Assembly (NCBI RefSeq): GCF_002954225.1
Contig: NZ_PPTH01000013.1
Coordinates: forward strand, 145,386-209,385
Length of the DNA stretch: 64,000 nucleotides
Origin: Arthrobacter ruber
Lineage (GTDB): Bacteria > Actinomycetota > Actinomycetes > Actinomycetales > Micrococcaceae
Direction: 5' to 3'
In this document: one piece after another, positions 6,807 through 14,759 of the stretch
Layout of the letters: each line of letters starts with the position of its first letter
How positions within the stretch are numbered: position 1 is the stretch's first letter
Position numbers and translations under genes: made by a program
The notes under the pieces: generated by a model
Databases searched by the model: none
What the model saw: only the letters and a program-made list of their open reading frames with translations
What the model was told of the DNA's origin: nothing

Positions 6807-8215
6807 GCGCCCGCCTGCGGGGGCGCGCTGAGGTGGACCACCTTGACGAGGGCGAACTCGTCGAGCAGTTCGGGCCCGTAGCCGAAGCCCGCGCCGCTGA
6901 TGCCGCGGGGCTGGGCGGCGCCGCCGGGCGCACCGCCGAAGACGGCGTTGACCTTGACCGTGCCGACGGCCAGACCGGCGATGGCCCGCTGCGCGTGGGC
7001 GATGCCGGCCGTGAGCACCGAGGCGGCAAGACCGTAGGGCCCGCTCGCGGCCAGGCGCAGTCCCTCGTCGAAGCTGTCCACGACGGTCACGGGCGCCACC
7101 GGGCCGAAGGTCTCCTCCGTCATGACCGTCATGGCGTCGGTGCAGGAGGCGAGGACCGTTGCGGGATAGTGGGCACCGGGGCCCTCCGGCACGGCACCAC
7201 CCTCGAGGCAGGTCGCCCCGAGGCCGATCGCCTCCGCGACCTGCCCGTCGACGAGGTCGCGCATCGCGCGGTCCACGAGCGGCTGCCGGTCGTCCTCCGC
7301 GTTGCGCTTCCGTGCCTCCTCGACGAGGGCGGCGAGGAAGGGCTCGGCGATGGCCCGGTGCACGTAGATGCGTTCCACGGACGTGCAGATCTGGCCGCTG
7401 TTGGCGAAGGCACCGAGTGCTGCCTGGCCGGCCGCCCACACCGGGTCCACGTCGGCGTCGACGATCAGGGGGTCGTTGCCGCCGTTCTCCCGGATGACGT
7501 GCGCGCCGGTGAGCGCCGCGGCGCGGGCGATGCGCGCCCCGGTGGCACTGGAGCCCACGTGGGCGAAGACGTCCACGCCGGTCTCCATGGTGATCATCTG
7601 CCCCACGCCGGCTCCGCCGGTCAGGGTGGTGAGGACACCGTCGGGGAAAGCGGGCTGCAGCAGGCGCCCGAGCAGCTCGCCCACGTGGGGGCACCGTTCG
7701 CTGGGCTTGTGGATGACGGCATTGCCCGTGACGAGCGCGGCTCCGATGAGTCCGGCGGCCACGGCCACGGGGTCGTTCCAGGGCGTCAGGAGCACGGCGA
7801 CCCCGCGCGGCTCGGCGACGGTGTAGTCGGTGGCGGTGACGGCTCCGCGCAGGCTCAGCCCGCGGTGCACCGGACCGAGTTCGGCGTACTGCTCGAGCGT
7901 GGAGATCCCGGCCTCGATGCCGCCGAGCGCGTCCGCGAGCGGCTTGCCGGTCTCCCGCACGTTCAGTTCCGCGAGTTCGCGGGCTCCGTCCCGGAGGGCT
8001 GCGGCGGCGCGCCGCAGGGCCGCGCCGCGGTCGGCGGGACTCGTGGCAGCCCATTCGGGCTGCACGGTCCGTGCCAGGGTGACGGCCAGGGCCACCTGCT
8101 CACGGGCGGCGCAGGGCAGCGTGCCCACCTCGCTGCCGTCCCGGGGGTCGGTGATGGTGATGGTGTCGTCGTCCTGCACATCAAGCAGGGTGGGTGCCTG
8201 GGAGTTGATGGACAT
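6803..8215 (-). CDS. Aldehyde dehydrogenase family protein
   Basis: 470-residue NAD(P)-dependent aldehyde dehydrogenase. The catalytic Cys277 (SGQICTS) and general base Glu243 (ENGGNDP) are 34 residues apart, exactly as in the family, and the PWNDP (about 145-149) and HKPSE (169-173) motifs of the cofactor pocket are present. The usual ELGG reads ENGG here, a mild variant. The start at 8215 is chosen over an upstream ATG at 8245 because AAGGAG lies five bases before it. It heads a unit with hldE and GT2, so it may oxidise a sugar-derived aldehyde used in the same glycan, but the substrate is unknown. Confidence 0.85.
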   Translation of the reverse strand: MSINSQAPTLLDVQDDDTITITDPRDGSEVGTLPCAAREQVALAVTLARTVQPEWAATSPADRGAALRRAAAALRDGARELAELNVRETGKPLADALGGIEAGISTLEQYAELGPVHRGLSLRGAVTATDYTVAEPRGVAVLLTPWNDPVAVAAGLIGAALVTGNAVIHKPSERCPHVGELLGRLLQPAFPDGVLTTLTGGAGVGQMITMETGVDVFAHVGSSATGARIARAAALTGAHVIRENGGNDPLIVDADVDPVWAAGQAALGAFANSGQICTSVERIYVHRAIAEPFLAALVEEARKRNAEDDRQPLVDRAMRDLVDGQVAEAIGLGATCLEGGAVPEGPGAHYPATVLASCTDAMTVMTEETFGPVAPVTVVDSFDEGLRLAASGPYGLAASVLTAGIAHAQRAIAGLAVGTVKVNAVFGGAPGGAAQPRGISGAGFGYGPELLDEFALVKVVHLSAPPQAGA

Positions 8216-8348
8216 TGCGCTCCTTGATGTCGTCTGCTCGTTCACCGCGGCACGTCCTGGCGCCGGCTACTGGTCCCGTACCCGCCTCCCGCGCTTTCAC
8301 ACAGGGCGCCCGCCGTTTTCTGCACTCCGTCCGCACGGTCGTCAGCAC

Positions 8349-8357
8349 GCTTAGCAT
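8349..8357 (+). promoter_or_regulatory. Candidate -10 box and GCTTAGCA motif upstream of GT9
   Basis: TAGCAT at 8352-8357 could be a -10 box for the glycosyltransferase at 8471. It overlaps GCTTAGCA (8349-8356), an octamer also found inside the palindrome upstream of the sigma factor gene (18489-18496). The 255-bp divergent gap must also hold the aldehyde dehydrogenase promoter, which I could not place. Confidence 0.35.
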
Positions 8358-8470
8358 ATGGTGGCAGGAGGAGGAGGAGCAGCGGGTCTCCTGCGCCCGG
8401 CGAAGGCATTGACAGCGCCGCCGGCGGCACGGCCCGCGGCATCCGCGACGACACGGACGGGGAGCGATTC

Positions 8471-9628
8471 ATGCGGCAGGGAGACACCACGACGGCGGAT
8501 TTCGGCGGGCGGCAGGACACCGCGAGATCGGTGGGGCCCGTGCTCGCGCCGTTCGAGGGCGTCCGCAGGATCGCCGTGCTGCGCGGAGGCGGCCTGGGTG
8601 ACCTCATGTTCGCGATGCCCGCCCTCGCGGCCCTGAAGGACCGCTACCCGGACGCCTCCATCACCCTCCTGGGCATGCCGGGGCACGCGGCGTTGCTGGG
8701 CGGCCGGCCCGGTCCGGTGTCCGAGGTCCTGGAGCTGCCCGTCTCCCCCGGTGTCCGCCCCGGCGAGGAGGATCCCGACGCCGTGGACCGGTTCTTCGCC
8801 GGCCTCCACGGGACCTTCGACCTCGCGGTGCAGCTGCACGGCGGAGGTCGCAACTCCAACCCCTTCCTGCTGCGCCTCGGGGCCCGCCACACCATCGGGA
8901 CCCGGACGCCCGACGCCGTGGCGCTCGAGCGGACCATCCCGTACGTCTACTACCAGCACGAGGTGTTCCGCGCCCTGGAGGTGGTGGGCCTGGCAGGCGC
9001 CGTGCCGCGGGATCTCGAGCCGCGCGTGGAGGTGCTGCCCGGCGAGGTGGAGCGCGCTGCGCAGCTGACCGGCGCCCGCCCGGTGGTCGCGCTGCACCCC
9101 GGCGCCACGGATCCGCGCCGGCGGTGGCCGTCGTCGTCGTTCGCGGAGGTCGCCGTGCGCGCCGCGGCGGACGGGTGCGAGGTCGTGGTGGTCGGGGATG
9201 CCACGGACGTGCCGATGGCTGAGGAGATCGTCCGGCTGGCGCACGAGGCGGCTCCTGCGGCGGACGTCCGGTCGCTCGCGGGACGACTGACGCTCGGAGA
9301 ACTGAGCGGTGTGCTGGACCGCAGCGCGGTGATGGTCGGCAACGACAGCGGGCCCCGGCACCTGGCCCAGGCGGTCGGCACGCCGACGGTCGGCGTCTAC
9401 TGGATCGGCAACGTCATCAACGCCGGGGCGATGGGGCGCAGCCTCCACCGCGTGCACTTCTCGTGGGTGGCGCAGTGCCCGGTGTGCGGCGTGGACGTCA
9501 GGCAGGTGGGCTGGACGGCCGAACGCTGCGAGCACGATGACTCGTTCGTCGCGGCCGTCCAGCCCGATGCCGTCTACGCGGACGTGGCCGAACTCAGGGC
9601 CACGAGCCTTCTTCTGCGTGGGCGATGA
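8471..9628 (+). CDS. Family 9 glycosyltransferase (heptosyltransferase-like), copy 1
   Basis: 385-residue GT-B enzyme of family GT9, whose best-known members transfer heptose from ADP-heptose. Signatures are the N-terminal LRGGGLGDLMFAMPAL strand-loop-helix, the mid-protein VALHPGATDPRRRWP donor-site loop, and the C-terminal VGNDSGPRHLAQAVGTPTVGVYW motif. A Cys-containing segment near the end (QCPVCGVDVRQ) is unusual for heptosyltransferases and could bind a metal or be a lineage feature. GGGGAG precedes the ATG. It is transcribed opposite to both flanking heptose operons, and its last 35 bases overlap the converging SDR gene. Confidence 0.85.
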   Translation: MRQGDTTTADFGGRQDTARSVGPVLAPFEGVRRIAVLRGGGLGDLMFAMPALAALKDRYPDASITLLGMPGHAALLGGRPGPVSEVLELPVSPGVRPGEEDPDAVDRFFAGLHGTFDLAVQLHGGGRNSNPFLLRLGARHTIGTRTPDAVALERTIPYVYYQHEVFRALEVVGLAGAVPRDLEPRVEVLPGEVERAAQLTGARPVVALHPGATDPRRRWPSSSFAEVAVRAAADGCEVVVVGDATDVPMAEEIVRLAHEAAPAADVRSLAGRLTLGELSGVLDRSAVMVGNDSGPRHLAQAVGTPTVGVYWIGNVINAGAMGRSLHRVHFSWVAQCPVCGVDVRQVGWTAERCEHDDSFVAAVQPDAVYADVAELRATSLLLRGR

Positions 9629-10328
9629 CCATCTCGCGGATCTCACAGCTCTTGGGCTGTGAGAGCGCGAAGAGGATCGCCTCGGCCACGCGCTCGGGAT
9701 CGTTGAGGCGGGAATCGTCTTGCGGCTTGTACTGCTCGTCGCGGTCGTCGAAGAACCGGGTCTTCATGCCGCCGGGGATGATCGTGGTGACGCCGATCTG
9801 GCCGGCGGTCTCCGCGGCGAGGGCCTGCGTGAAGCCCATGACCCCGAACTTCGAGGCGCAGTAGGCCGTCGCGTCGCCCACGGCCTTGATGCCGAGCGTC
9901 GAGGCGATGGTGACCACGCGGCCGTGCGTCTGCTTCAGGTAGGGCAGGGCGGCACGCGCGGTGGACGCGGTGCCCATGAGGTTCACGCCGATCACCATCT
10001 CCCACTGGTCCGCGGGCACGGTGTCGAGCGCCCCGCACCGGTCGATCCCGGCCGCGGTCACGACGGCGTCCAGGCCGCCCAGGGTCTCCGCGGCCTCACG
10101 GACCGCCGCCTCCACGGCCCCGCGGTCGGCGACGTCCACCTCGAAGGCCTTGACGCCGCTCACGCGGCTGATGTCGCGGTCCAGGACCACGGGGGTGCCA
10201 CCGGCCTTGATGACGCCCTGAACGATGGCCGCGCCGAGGCCCGAGCCCCCGCCCGTCACCAGGACACGTCCCGGGTTGTACCCGGCGCCTGCCGGGGCTG
10301 CTGCCGGTTGTGCTGTGTTCTCGGTCAT
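9594..10328 (-). CDS. Classical short-chain dehydrogenase/reductase
   Basis: 244-residue SDR with the cofactor motif TGGGSGLG (25-32), active-site Ser143, Tyr156 and Lys160 (YCASK), and the PGG turn after strand six. The ATG is preceded by AAAGGA. It is the last gene of the gmhB-to-hldE unit, 63 bp beyond the hldE stop and separated from it by a 9-bp hairpin. It is too short and of the wrong subfamily to be the ADP-heptose epimerase HldD. It may modify the sugar or an acceptor, but the substrate is not evident. The 3' end overlaps the GT9 gene by 35 bp. Confidence 0.85.
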   Translation of the reverse strand: MTENTAQPAAAPAGAGYNPGRVLVTGGGSGLGAAIVQGVIKAGGTPVVLDRDISRVSGVKAFEVDVADRGAVEAAVREAAETLGGLDAVVTAAGIDRCGALDTVPADQWEMVIGVNLMGTASTARAALPYLKQTHGRVVTIASTLGIKAVGDATAYCASKFGVMGFTQALAAETAGQIGVTTIIPGGMKTRFFDDRDEQYKPQDDSRLNDPERVAEAILFALSQPKSCEIREMVIAHAEEGSWP

Positions 10329-10358
10329 GCTGTTCCTTTCGTGGTGTCGCTCCCGGCC

Positions 10359-10390
10359 GTTCTGCAGGGCCGGGCGCTGGTCTGCAGAAC
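10359..10390 (-). promoter_or_regulatory. 9-bp hairpin between hldE copy 2 and the SDR gene
   Basis: GTTCTGCAG (10359-10367) and CTGCAGAAC (10382-10390) are perfect inverted repeats around a 14-base GC-rich loop. They begin one base after the hldE stop. No T-run follows on the minus strand, so it may be an attenuator, an RNA processing or stability element, or a weak terminator that lowers SDR expression. Confidence 0.4.
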
Positions 10391-10391
10391 G

Positions 10392-11756
10392 TCAGCCCAC
10401 GCGGGCGAGCGCTGCTGCAAGCTTCGTGGTGGAGCGGGCCGGGATGTACGGGACGGTGACGGTCCTGCCACCCCAGCTGCTCACGAGGGCGGCCTCGGGC
10501 AGGTCCTCGGCGGCGTAGTCCCCGCCCTTGACCCAGATGTCGGGCTGGAGGCGGGAGATGGCGTTCTCGGGCGTCGACTCGCCGAACACGAGGACGGCGT
10601 CCACGCACTCGAGGGCGGAGAGCAGTTCGGCGCGGTCCTCCTGCTTGATGATGGGCCGGCTCTCGCCCTTCAGTCCCCGCACCGACTCGTCCGAGTTGAG
10701 GAGGACGATCAGGCAGTCGCCGAGCTGCCGTGCGGCCGCGAGCGTGCGGGCGTGGCCGGCGTGGAGGAGGTCGAAGCATCCGCCCGTCGCGACCACGGTG
10801 CCCCCGGCCTCCCGGGTGCGGCGTGCGACCTCGAGGGCGTCGATACCGTCGACGGGCAGCTGCTGCGGAGCCTCCAGGCGCCGGCCCATCGCGCCCACGC
10901 CGCCGGAGGCGAGGAAGCGCGCCGCGGCGTCGGTGGCCTGCTGGGCGGCCGCGTCGATCGGGTCCCCGGCGGCCAGGCCGAGGGCGAGCGCCGAGGCGAA
11001 GCGGTCCCCCGCACCGCACGGATCGCCGGCGCTGACGCGGGGTGCCGGGACCACCTGGGGCAGGAGTCCGGCTGCGGCCACGAGGGCGCCGTGTTCGCCC
11101 ATCGTGACGAGGACGGCCCGGCTGCGCCAGGCGGCCAGCAGGACGTCGGCGGCGGCCGCGGCGGCGCGCGTGCCCGAGCCCTGCACGTCGGCGAACCGGA
11201 GGGCCTCGCCGAGGTTGGGGGTCACGGCGGCGACGCCGGGCACGGGCTGCGCGCCGGACGGGTGGGGGTCCCAGACCACGGGGACGGAGGCGGCGAGGTC
11301 CTCGAGGCGTGCCCGCAGCGACTCCTCGGCGAGCAGCCCCCGGCCGTAGTCCGCGGCGATGATCGCATCCGCGCCGTCGAGCGCCGCCAGCATCTCCGCG
11401 GTGCAGCCGGGGGCGGGGGGCGGGGCGCATCCCTCGTCGAAGCGCACCACGGGCTGGCCGGAAGCCCGCACCCGCGTCTTGACGGGGGTCGGGGCGCCGG
11501 AGGGACCGGCGACGACGTCGATGCCGTCGAGCTCGGCGCGGAGCAGCCCCGCGGCGTCGTCGTCCCCGAGGACCGTCACGAGGACGGCCTCGTGGCCGTC
11601 GGCCTCGAGCATGCGGGCCACCAGGCCCGCTCCACCGGCGCGGCGCCGGACGGTGTCGACGTCCACGACGGGCACGGGCGCGTCGGGCGACAGGCGCCCT
11701 GCCCCGCCCGAGAGATCGGTGTCGAGCAGGACGTCGCCCACCACCACGATCCTCAT
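10392..11756 (-). CDS. hldE: HldE-like bifunctional kinase/nucleotidyltransferase, copy 2
   Basis: 454 residues, the same two-domain order as copy 1: PfkB-type kinase (about 1-290) and cytidylyltransferase domain (about 318-450) with TGGCFD, HAGH (332-335) and KGGDY (410-414). The catalytic GAGD (248-251) is present. The first PfkB signature, however, reads AGGAGLVARM where copy 1 has AGGAANTAMN, so the Asn expected to contact the sugar is missing. The kinase half may therefore be altered or weak while the nucleotidyltransferase half looks complete. The ATG overlaps the gmhA stop as ATGA, placing it in the core operon. Two HldE genes in one cluster is unusual. Confidence 0.82.
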   Translation of the reverse strand: MRIVVVGDVLLDTDLSGGAGRLSPDAPVPVVDVDTVRRRAGGAGLVARMLEADGHEAVLVTVLGDDDAAGLLRAELDGIDVVAGPSGAPTPVKTRVRASGQPVVRFDEGCAPPPAPGCTAEMLAALDGADAIIAADYGRGLLAEESLRARLEDLAASVPVVWDPHPSGAQPVPGVAAVTPNLGEALRFADVQGSGTRAAAAAADVLLAAWRSRAVLVTMGEHGALVAAAGLLPQVVPAPRVSAGDPCGAGDRFASALALGLAAGDPIDAAAQQATDAAARFLASGGVGAMGRRLEAPQQLPVDGIDALEVARRTREAGGTVVATGGCFDLLHAGHARTLAAARQLGDCLIVLLNSDESVRGLKGESRPIIKQEDRAELLSALECVDAVLVFGESTPENAISRLQPDIWVKGGDYAAEDLPEAALVSSWGGRTVTVPYIPARSTTKLAAALARVG

Positions 11757-12472
11757 CGCTGCTCCTCCTGCCGGCGGCGCAGCACTTCGGCGTCGAAGGC
11801 CCGGCAGATGGCGTGGAGGGCGATCAGGTGGCCCTCCTGGGCGTTGGCGGACTGCGCGTCGACCGCGACGAAGTCGTCCACCCGCTCCGTCAGCGGATTC
11901 GGGCCCGCCCCCGTGAGCGCCCACGTGGTGATCCCCGCGGCGCGGGCGGCGTCGGCGGCGTGCAGCAGGTTGGGGCTCTTGCCGCTCGTGCTCAGGAGCA
12001 CGAGGATGTCGCCCTCGCGTCCATGGGCGCTCACCTGCCGGGCGAACACGCGGTCGAACCCGTAGTCGTTGGCGATGGCCGTGACCGCCGAGCTCTCGGC
12101 GTGGAGCGAGATGGCCGAGAACGGCTCGCGCTCGCCGTCGAACCGGCCCACGAGCTCCGCAGTGAGGTGCTGCGCCTCGGCGGCGGACCCGCCGTTGCCG
12201 GCGGCGAGCAGGCGCTGGCCGGCCATGAGCCGGTCCGCCATCTCCACACCCCAGCCGGCGAGTGTGCCGACGTTCTGCAGCAAGGACTCGACGGCCGGGG
12301 CGACCGAGCGCAGGTGGTCCGTCACGATGCGCCGCGAGTCCGCCTCCGGGTTCGCCGGGCTCCCGGCCGCGCCGGGTGCCTGGGGGTGCCTACTGCGCAC
12401 GTGCGCCGCGGTGCCGGCGGCGGTGGTCCTGTCCGCGGATACCTCGGTGATGTCGGTGGTCTCAGTGGTCAC
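11753..12472 (-). CDS. gmhA: Sedoheptulose-7-phosphate isomerase (phosphoheptose isomerase)
   Basis: First step of heptose synthesis: isomerises sedoheptulose 7-phosphate to D-glycero-D-manno-heptose 7-phosphate in the cytoplasm. 239 residues with a SIS fold. GNGGSAAEAQH (92-102), Glu106, HAESSAV (124-130), NDYGF (135-139), the phosphate loop STSGKS (161-166) and the C-terminal QEGHLIALH (212-220) match GmhA substrate and metal sites. About 45 residues of extra Ala/Thr-rich N-terminus precede the domain. The GTG start is chosen because it forms a GTGA overlap with the upstream glycosyltransferase. DiaA-like SIS proteins are an alternative, but the neighbours argue strongly for GmhA. Confidence 0.85.
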   Translation of the reverse strand: MTTETTDITEVSADRTTAAGTAAHVRSRHPQAPGAAGSPANPEADSRRIVTDHLRSVAPAVESLLQNVGTLAGWGVEMADRLMAGQRLLAAGNGGSAAEAQHLTAELVGRFDGEREPFSAISLHAESSAVTAIANDYGFDRVFARQVSAHGREGDILVLLSTSGKSPNLLHAADAARAAGITTWALTGAGPNPLTERVDDFVAVDAQSANAQEGHLIALHAICRAFDAEVLRRRQEEQR

Positions 12473-13761
12473 AGTGCCCTGCCTCCCGTGCTCTCGAGTC
12501 GACGCGCGGCGCTCCGCCGCGCTGTGGCCGGTTCTGCGGGCGCTGCCGCGCCCAGGGCCGTCTGGTATGCCTTCTCCGTGTCGGCGGCGATGCGGCTCCA
12601 CGAGTAGCGGGCCTTCACGCGCCGGTAGCCGTTGTCGCCGAGCTCCGCGGCCCACTCCGGGTCCGAGACCACCTCGGCGATGGCGGCCGCGATGGCGGCC
12701 GGGTCCTGGGGCGGCACGTGGAGGCCGGTCTTGCCGTCCACCACGGTGTCCACGAGTCCGCCGACGGCGGCGGCGATCACGGGGACGCCGCACCCCATCG
12801 CCTCGAGCGGCACGATGCCGAACGGCTCGTACCACGGCGCGCACACGACGGCGTCGGCGCTGCGCAGGACGGCCGGCATCTCAGCGCGGGACACCTGGCC
12901 CCGCAGCACCACGCGGTCCTCCACCCCGAGCTCGGCGGCGAGCGCACGCAGGCGCCGGGCCTCCGGGTCGCCGTCAAGCCCCGCAGTGGTGCCCGGGCCG
13001 CCCACGATGACGAGTTCGACGTCGTCACGGCCGGTGGCGGCGAGCTCGCGCATCGCGCGGATGACGAGGTCCATGCCCTTGCGGGGCACGAGCCTCCCGA
13101 CGCTCACGATGCGGTGGGCCCTGCCGCGCTCCTCGACGGGTCCCTGCGGGGTGAACAGCCCGAGGTCCACGCCGCAGGGGGCGATCGAGACGCGGCTGCC
13201 GGGGATGCCCATGGCCTTGAGCTCGAAGACCTCGTCGGAGCAGGTCGCGACCACGCGGTCGGCGCTGCGGCCCACCATGGCCTCGAGCATGAGGCGCTCG
13301 GACGGGCTGGTGTCCTCCCCGCCCTGGTGGCGGCGCTTGACCGTCCCCAGGGCGTGGAAGGTCTGGACGACCTGCACGGGCCGGCCGGCACTGCGGGACT
13401 GGCGGGCGGCGTCGAGGGCGGCGATGCCGGACATCCAGAAGTGCCCGTGCACGATGTCGGGGGCGTCCTCGCCCCAGTCCCCGACGATGCCCTCTGCGAA
13501 CTCGCTCATGTAGGGCAGCAGCATGTCCTTCGGGACGCTCTGCACGGGGCCCGCGGTGATGTGCACCACCTCGAGCCGGGGGTCGGTGCGGACACGGTCC
13601 GGCAGGGCGGGATCGTCGCGGCGCGTGTACACCGTGACGTCGTGTCCCCGGCGCGCGAGGGCGAGGGACAGCTCGGCCACGTGGACGTTCTGCCCGCCGG
13701 CATCGACGCCCCCGAGGGCCGCGAGCGGGCTGGCATGCTCAGACACCATCGATATCCTCAC
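12469..13761 (-). CDS. Family 4 glycosyltransferase (GT-B)
   Basis: 430-residue retaining glycosyltransferase. The N-terminal domain has the glycine-rich acceptor loop GGVDAGGQNVHV typical of MshA and sucrose-phosphate synthase relatives. The C-terminal donor domain has VGRLVPRKGMD and the EX7E motif in EPFGIVPLEAMGCGVP. A disordered Ala/Arg-rich tail closes it. The GTG start at 13761 has GAAAGGA upstream and overlaps the stop of the preceding gene. MshA itself is possible by similarity, but its place inside a heptose operon favours a glycan-assembly role. Confidence 0.85.
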   Translation of the reverse strand: MRISMVSEHASPLAALGGVDAGGQNVHVAELSLALARRGHDVTVYTRRDDPALPDRVRTDPRLEVVHITAGPVQSVPKDMLLPYMSEFAEGIVGDWGEDAPDIVHGHFWMSGIAALDAARQSRSAGRPVQVVQTFHALGTVKRRHQGGEDTSPSERLMLEAMVGRSADRVVATCSDEVFELKAMGIPGSRVSIAPCGVDLGLFTPQGPVEERGRAHRIVSVGRLVPRKGMDLVIRAMRELAATGRDDVELVIVGGPGTTAGLDGDPEARRLRALAAELGVEDRVVLRGQVSRAEMPAVLRSADAVVCAPWYEPFGIVPLEAMGCGVPVIAAAVGGLVDTVVDGKTGLHVPPQDPAAIAAAIAEVVSDPEWAAELGDNGYRRVKARYSWSRIAADTEKAYQTALGAAAPAEPATARRSAARRLESTGGRAL

Positions 13762-14759
13762 TGCGCTTTCCTTTCTGTTGCCGCCGGGACCCGGTGCCGC
13801 AGGGGCTCGCGCGTCAGGACGTCGTCCCAGTCGGCGAGGAAACGGGCCAGTCCGTAGCGTGCGAGTGCTGCTTCCCGTGCGGCCAGTCCCCGCGTCCTGG
13901 CCTCGTCGGGATCGTCGATGAGGCGGGACGCCATCCGGACGAGGTCCTCGATGCTGGTCGAGATCGCCCCGGCCTCCGGCGGTACCGCGCGTGCGGCCTC
14001 CGTGGTCGCGAGCGCCAGCACGGGGAGCCCCACGTGCATGGCCTCCAGGAGCGAGAGCCCGAGCGAGGTCCACCGCAGCGGGTGCACGTAGGCACGCGAC
14101 CGGCCCAGGCGGGCGTGCAGTTCCCTCATGGGCAGGTCGCCGCCGATGCGCAGCTCGCCGGGACCGAGGTCCAGCGTGTCCGCGAGACGGTCCGTGCCCA
14201 TGCCGAAGACCTCCAGGGGTGCGACGCCGGCGAAGCGCGGCAGCAGGTCGGTGCCGGTGATGCGCCCGCGCCGCACGGGCTCGTTGACGACGGCGGCCAG
14301 CTGCTCGAGCTCCCCCGTGTAGAGGTAGCCGGGGTCGACGATGCCGTGCTCGATCACCGTGGTCCTCGCGACGCCGCTGTCCCAGAACAGCTCGTTGAAG
14401 TGGGTCACGTGCACCACGGGGATGTCCGTCTGTTCCGCGAGGGGATGCACCGTGCCCACGATGTCGCGGCGTGGCGTGTTGTGCTCGAGGAAAACGGCCG
14501 GCAGGTCCCGGCCGGGCGTGCGTCCGAGGAGCCGCTCGCACTCGGCGATCTCCTCGACGCGCTGCAGGACGACGACGTCGATGTCGGCGTCCGCCAGGTC
14601 CTGCGGCGCCACCTCCACGACGGACGCCGGCCAGTCCCGCCCGGCCCGGCCCAGTCCCCACGGACCGCCCTCGGGCGTGGTGGGCAGCACGTAGGTGTGG
14701 GACCCTCGCACGAAGGCGTCGGTCCACCCTCCGTGGACGTGCCATAACAGGATCCTCAT
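13758..14759 (-). CDS. Glycosyltransferase, GT4-like
   Basis: 333 residues. It opens with MRILLWHVHGGW and ends in a GT-B donor domain with the SLLEAMHVGLPVLAL motif, which carries the family's conserved Glu, followed by a typical C-terminal helix. The mid-region HNTPRRDIVGT and VTHFNELFW segments resemble uncharacterised actinobacterial glycosyltransferases found with heptose genes. No signal peptide or membrane helix. ATG overlaps the GT9 stop (ATGA) and its own stop overlaps the next GT4 start (GTGA), so it sits mid-operon. Donor and acceptor unknown. Confidence 0.82.
   Translation of the reverse strand: MRILLWHVHGGWTDAFVRGSHTYVLPTTPEGGPWGLGRAGRDWPASVVEVAPQDLADADIDVVVLQRVEEIAECERLLGRTPGRDLPAVFLEHNTPRRDIVGTVHPLAEQTDIPVVHVTHFNELFWDSGVARTTVIEHGIVDPGYLYTGELEQLAAVVNEPVRRGRITGTDLLPRFAGVAPLEVFGMGTDRLADTLDLGPGELRIGGDLPMRELHARLGRSRAYVHPLRWTSLGLSLLEAMHVGLPVLALATTEAARAVPPEAGAISTSIEDLVRMASRLIDDPDEARTRGLAAREAALARYGLARFLADWDDVLTREPLRHRVPAATERKAQ

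Noticed and set aside
9594-10328. The SDR as an HldD epimerase
   Set aside because: At 244 residues with classical TGGGSGLG and YCASK motifs it belongs to the classical SDRs, whereas HldD is an extended SDR of about 310 residues with GAGFIGSN-type motifs.
9720-12065. A 781-codon open frame on the plus strand opposite the SDR and hldE copy 2
   Set aside because: It is the antisense shadow of real genes with clear catalytic motifs. Its translation is Gly/Arg/His-rich without domains, as expected from reading GC-rich genes backwards.
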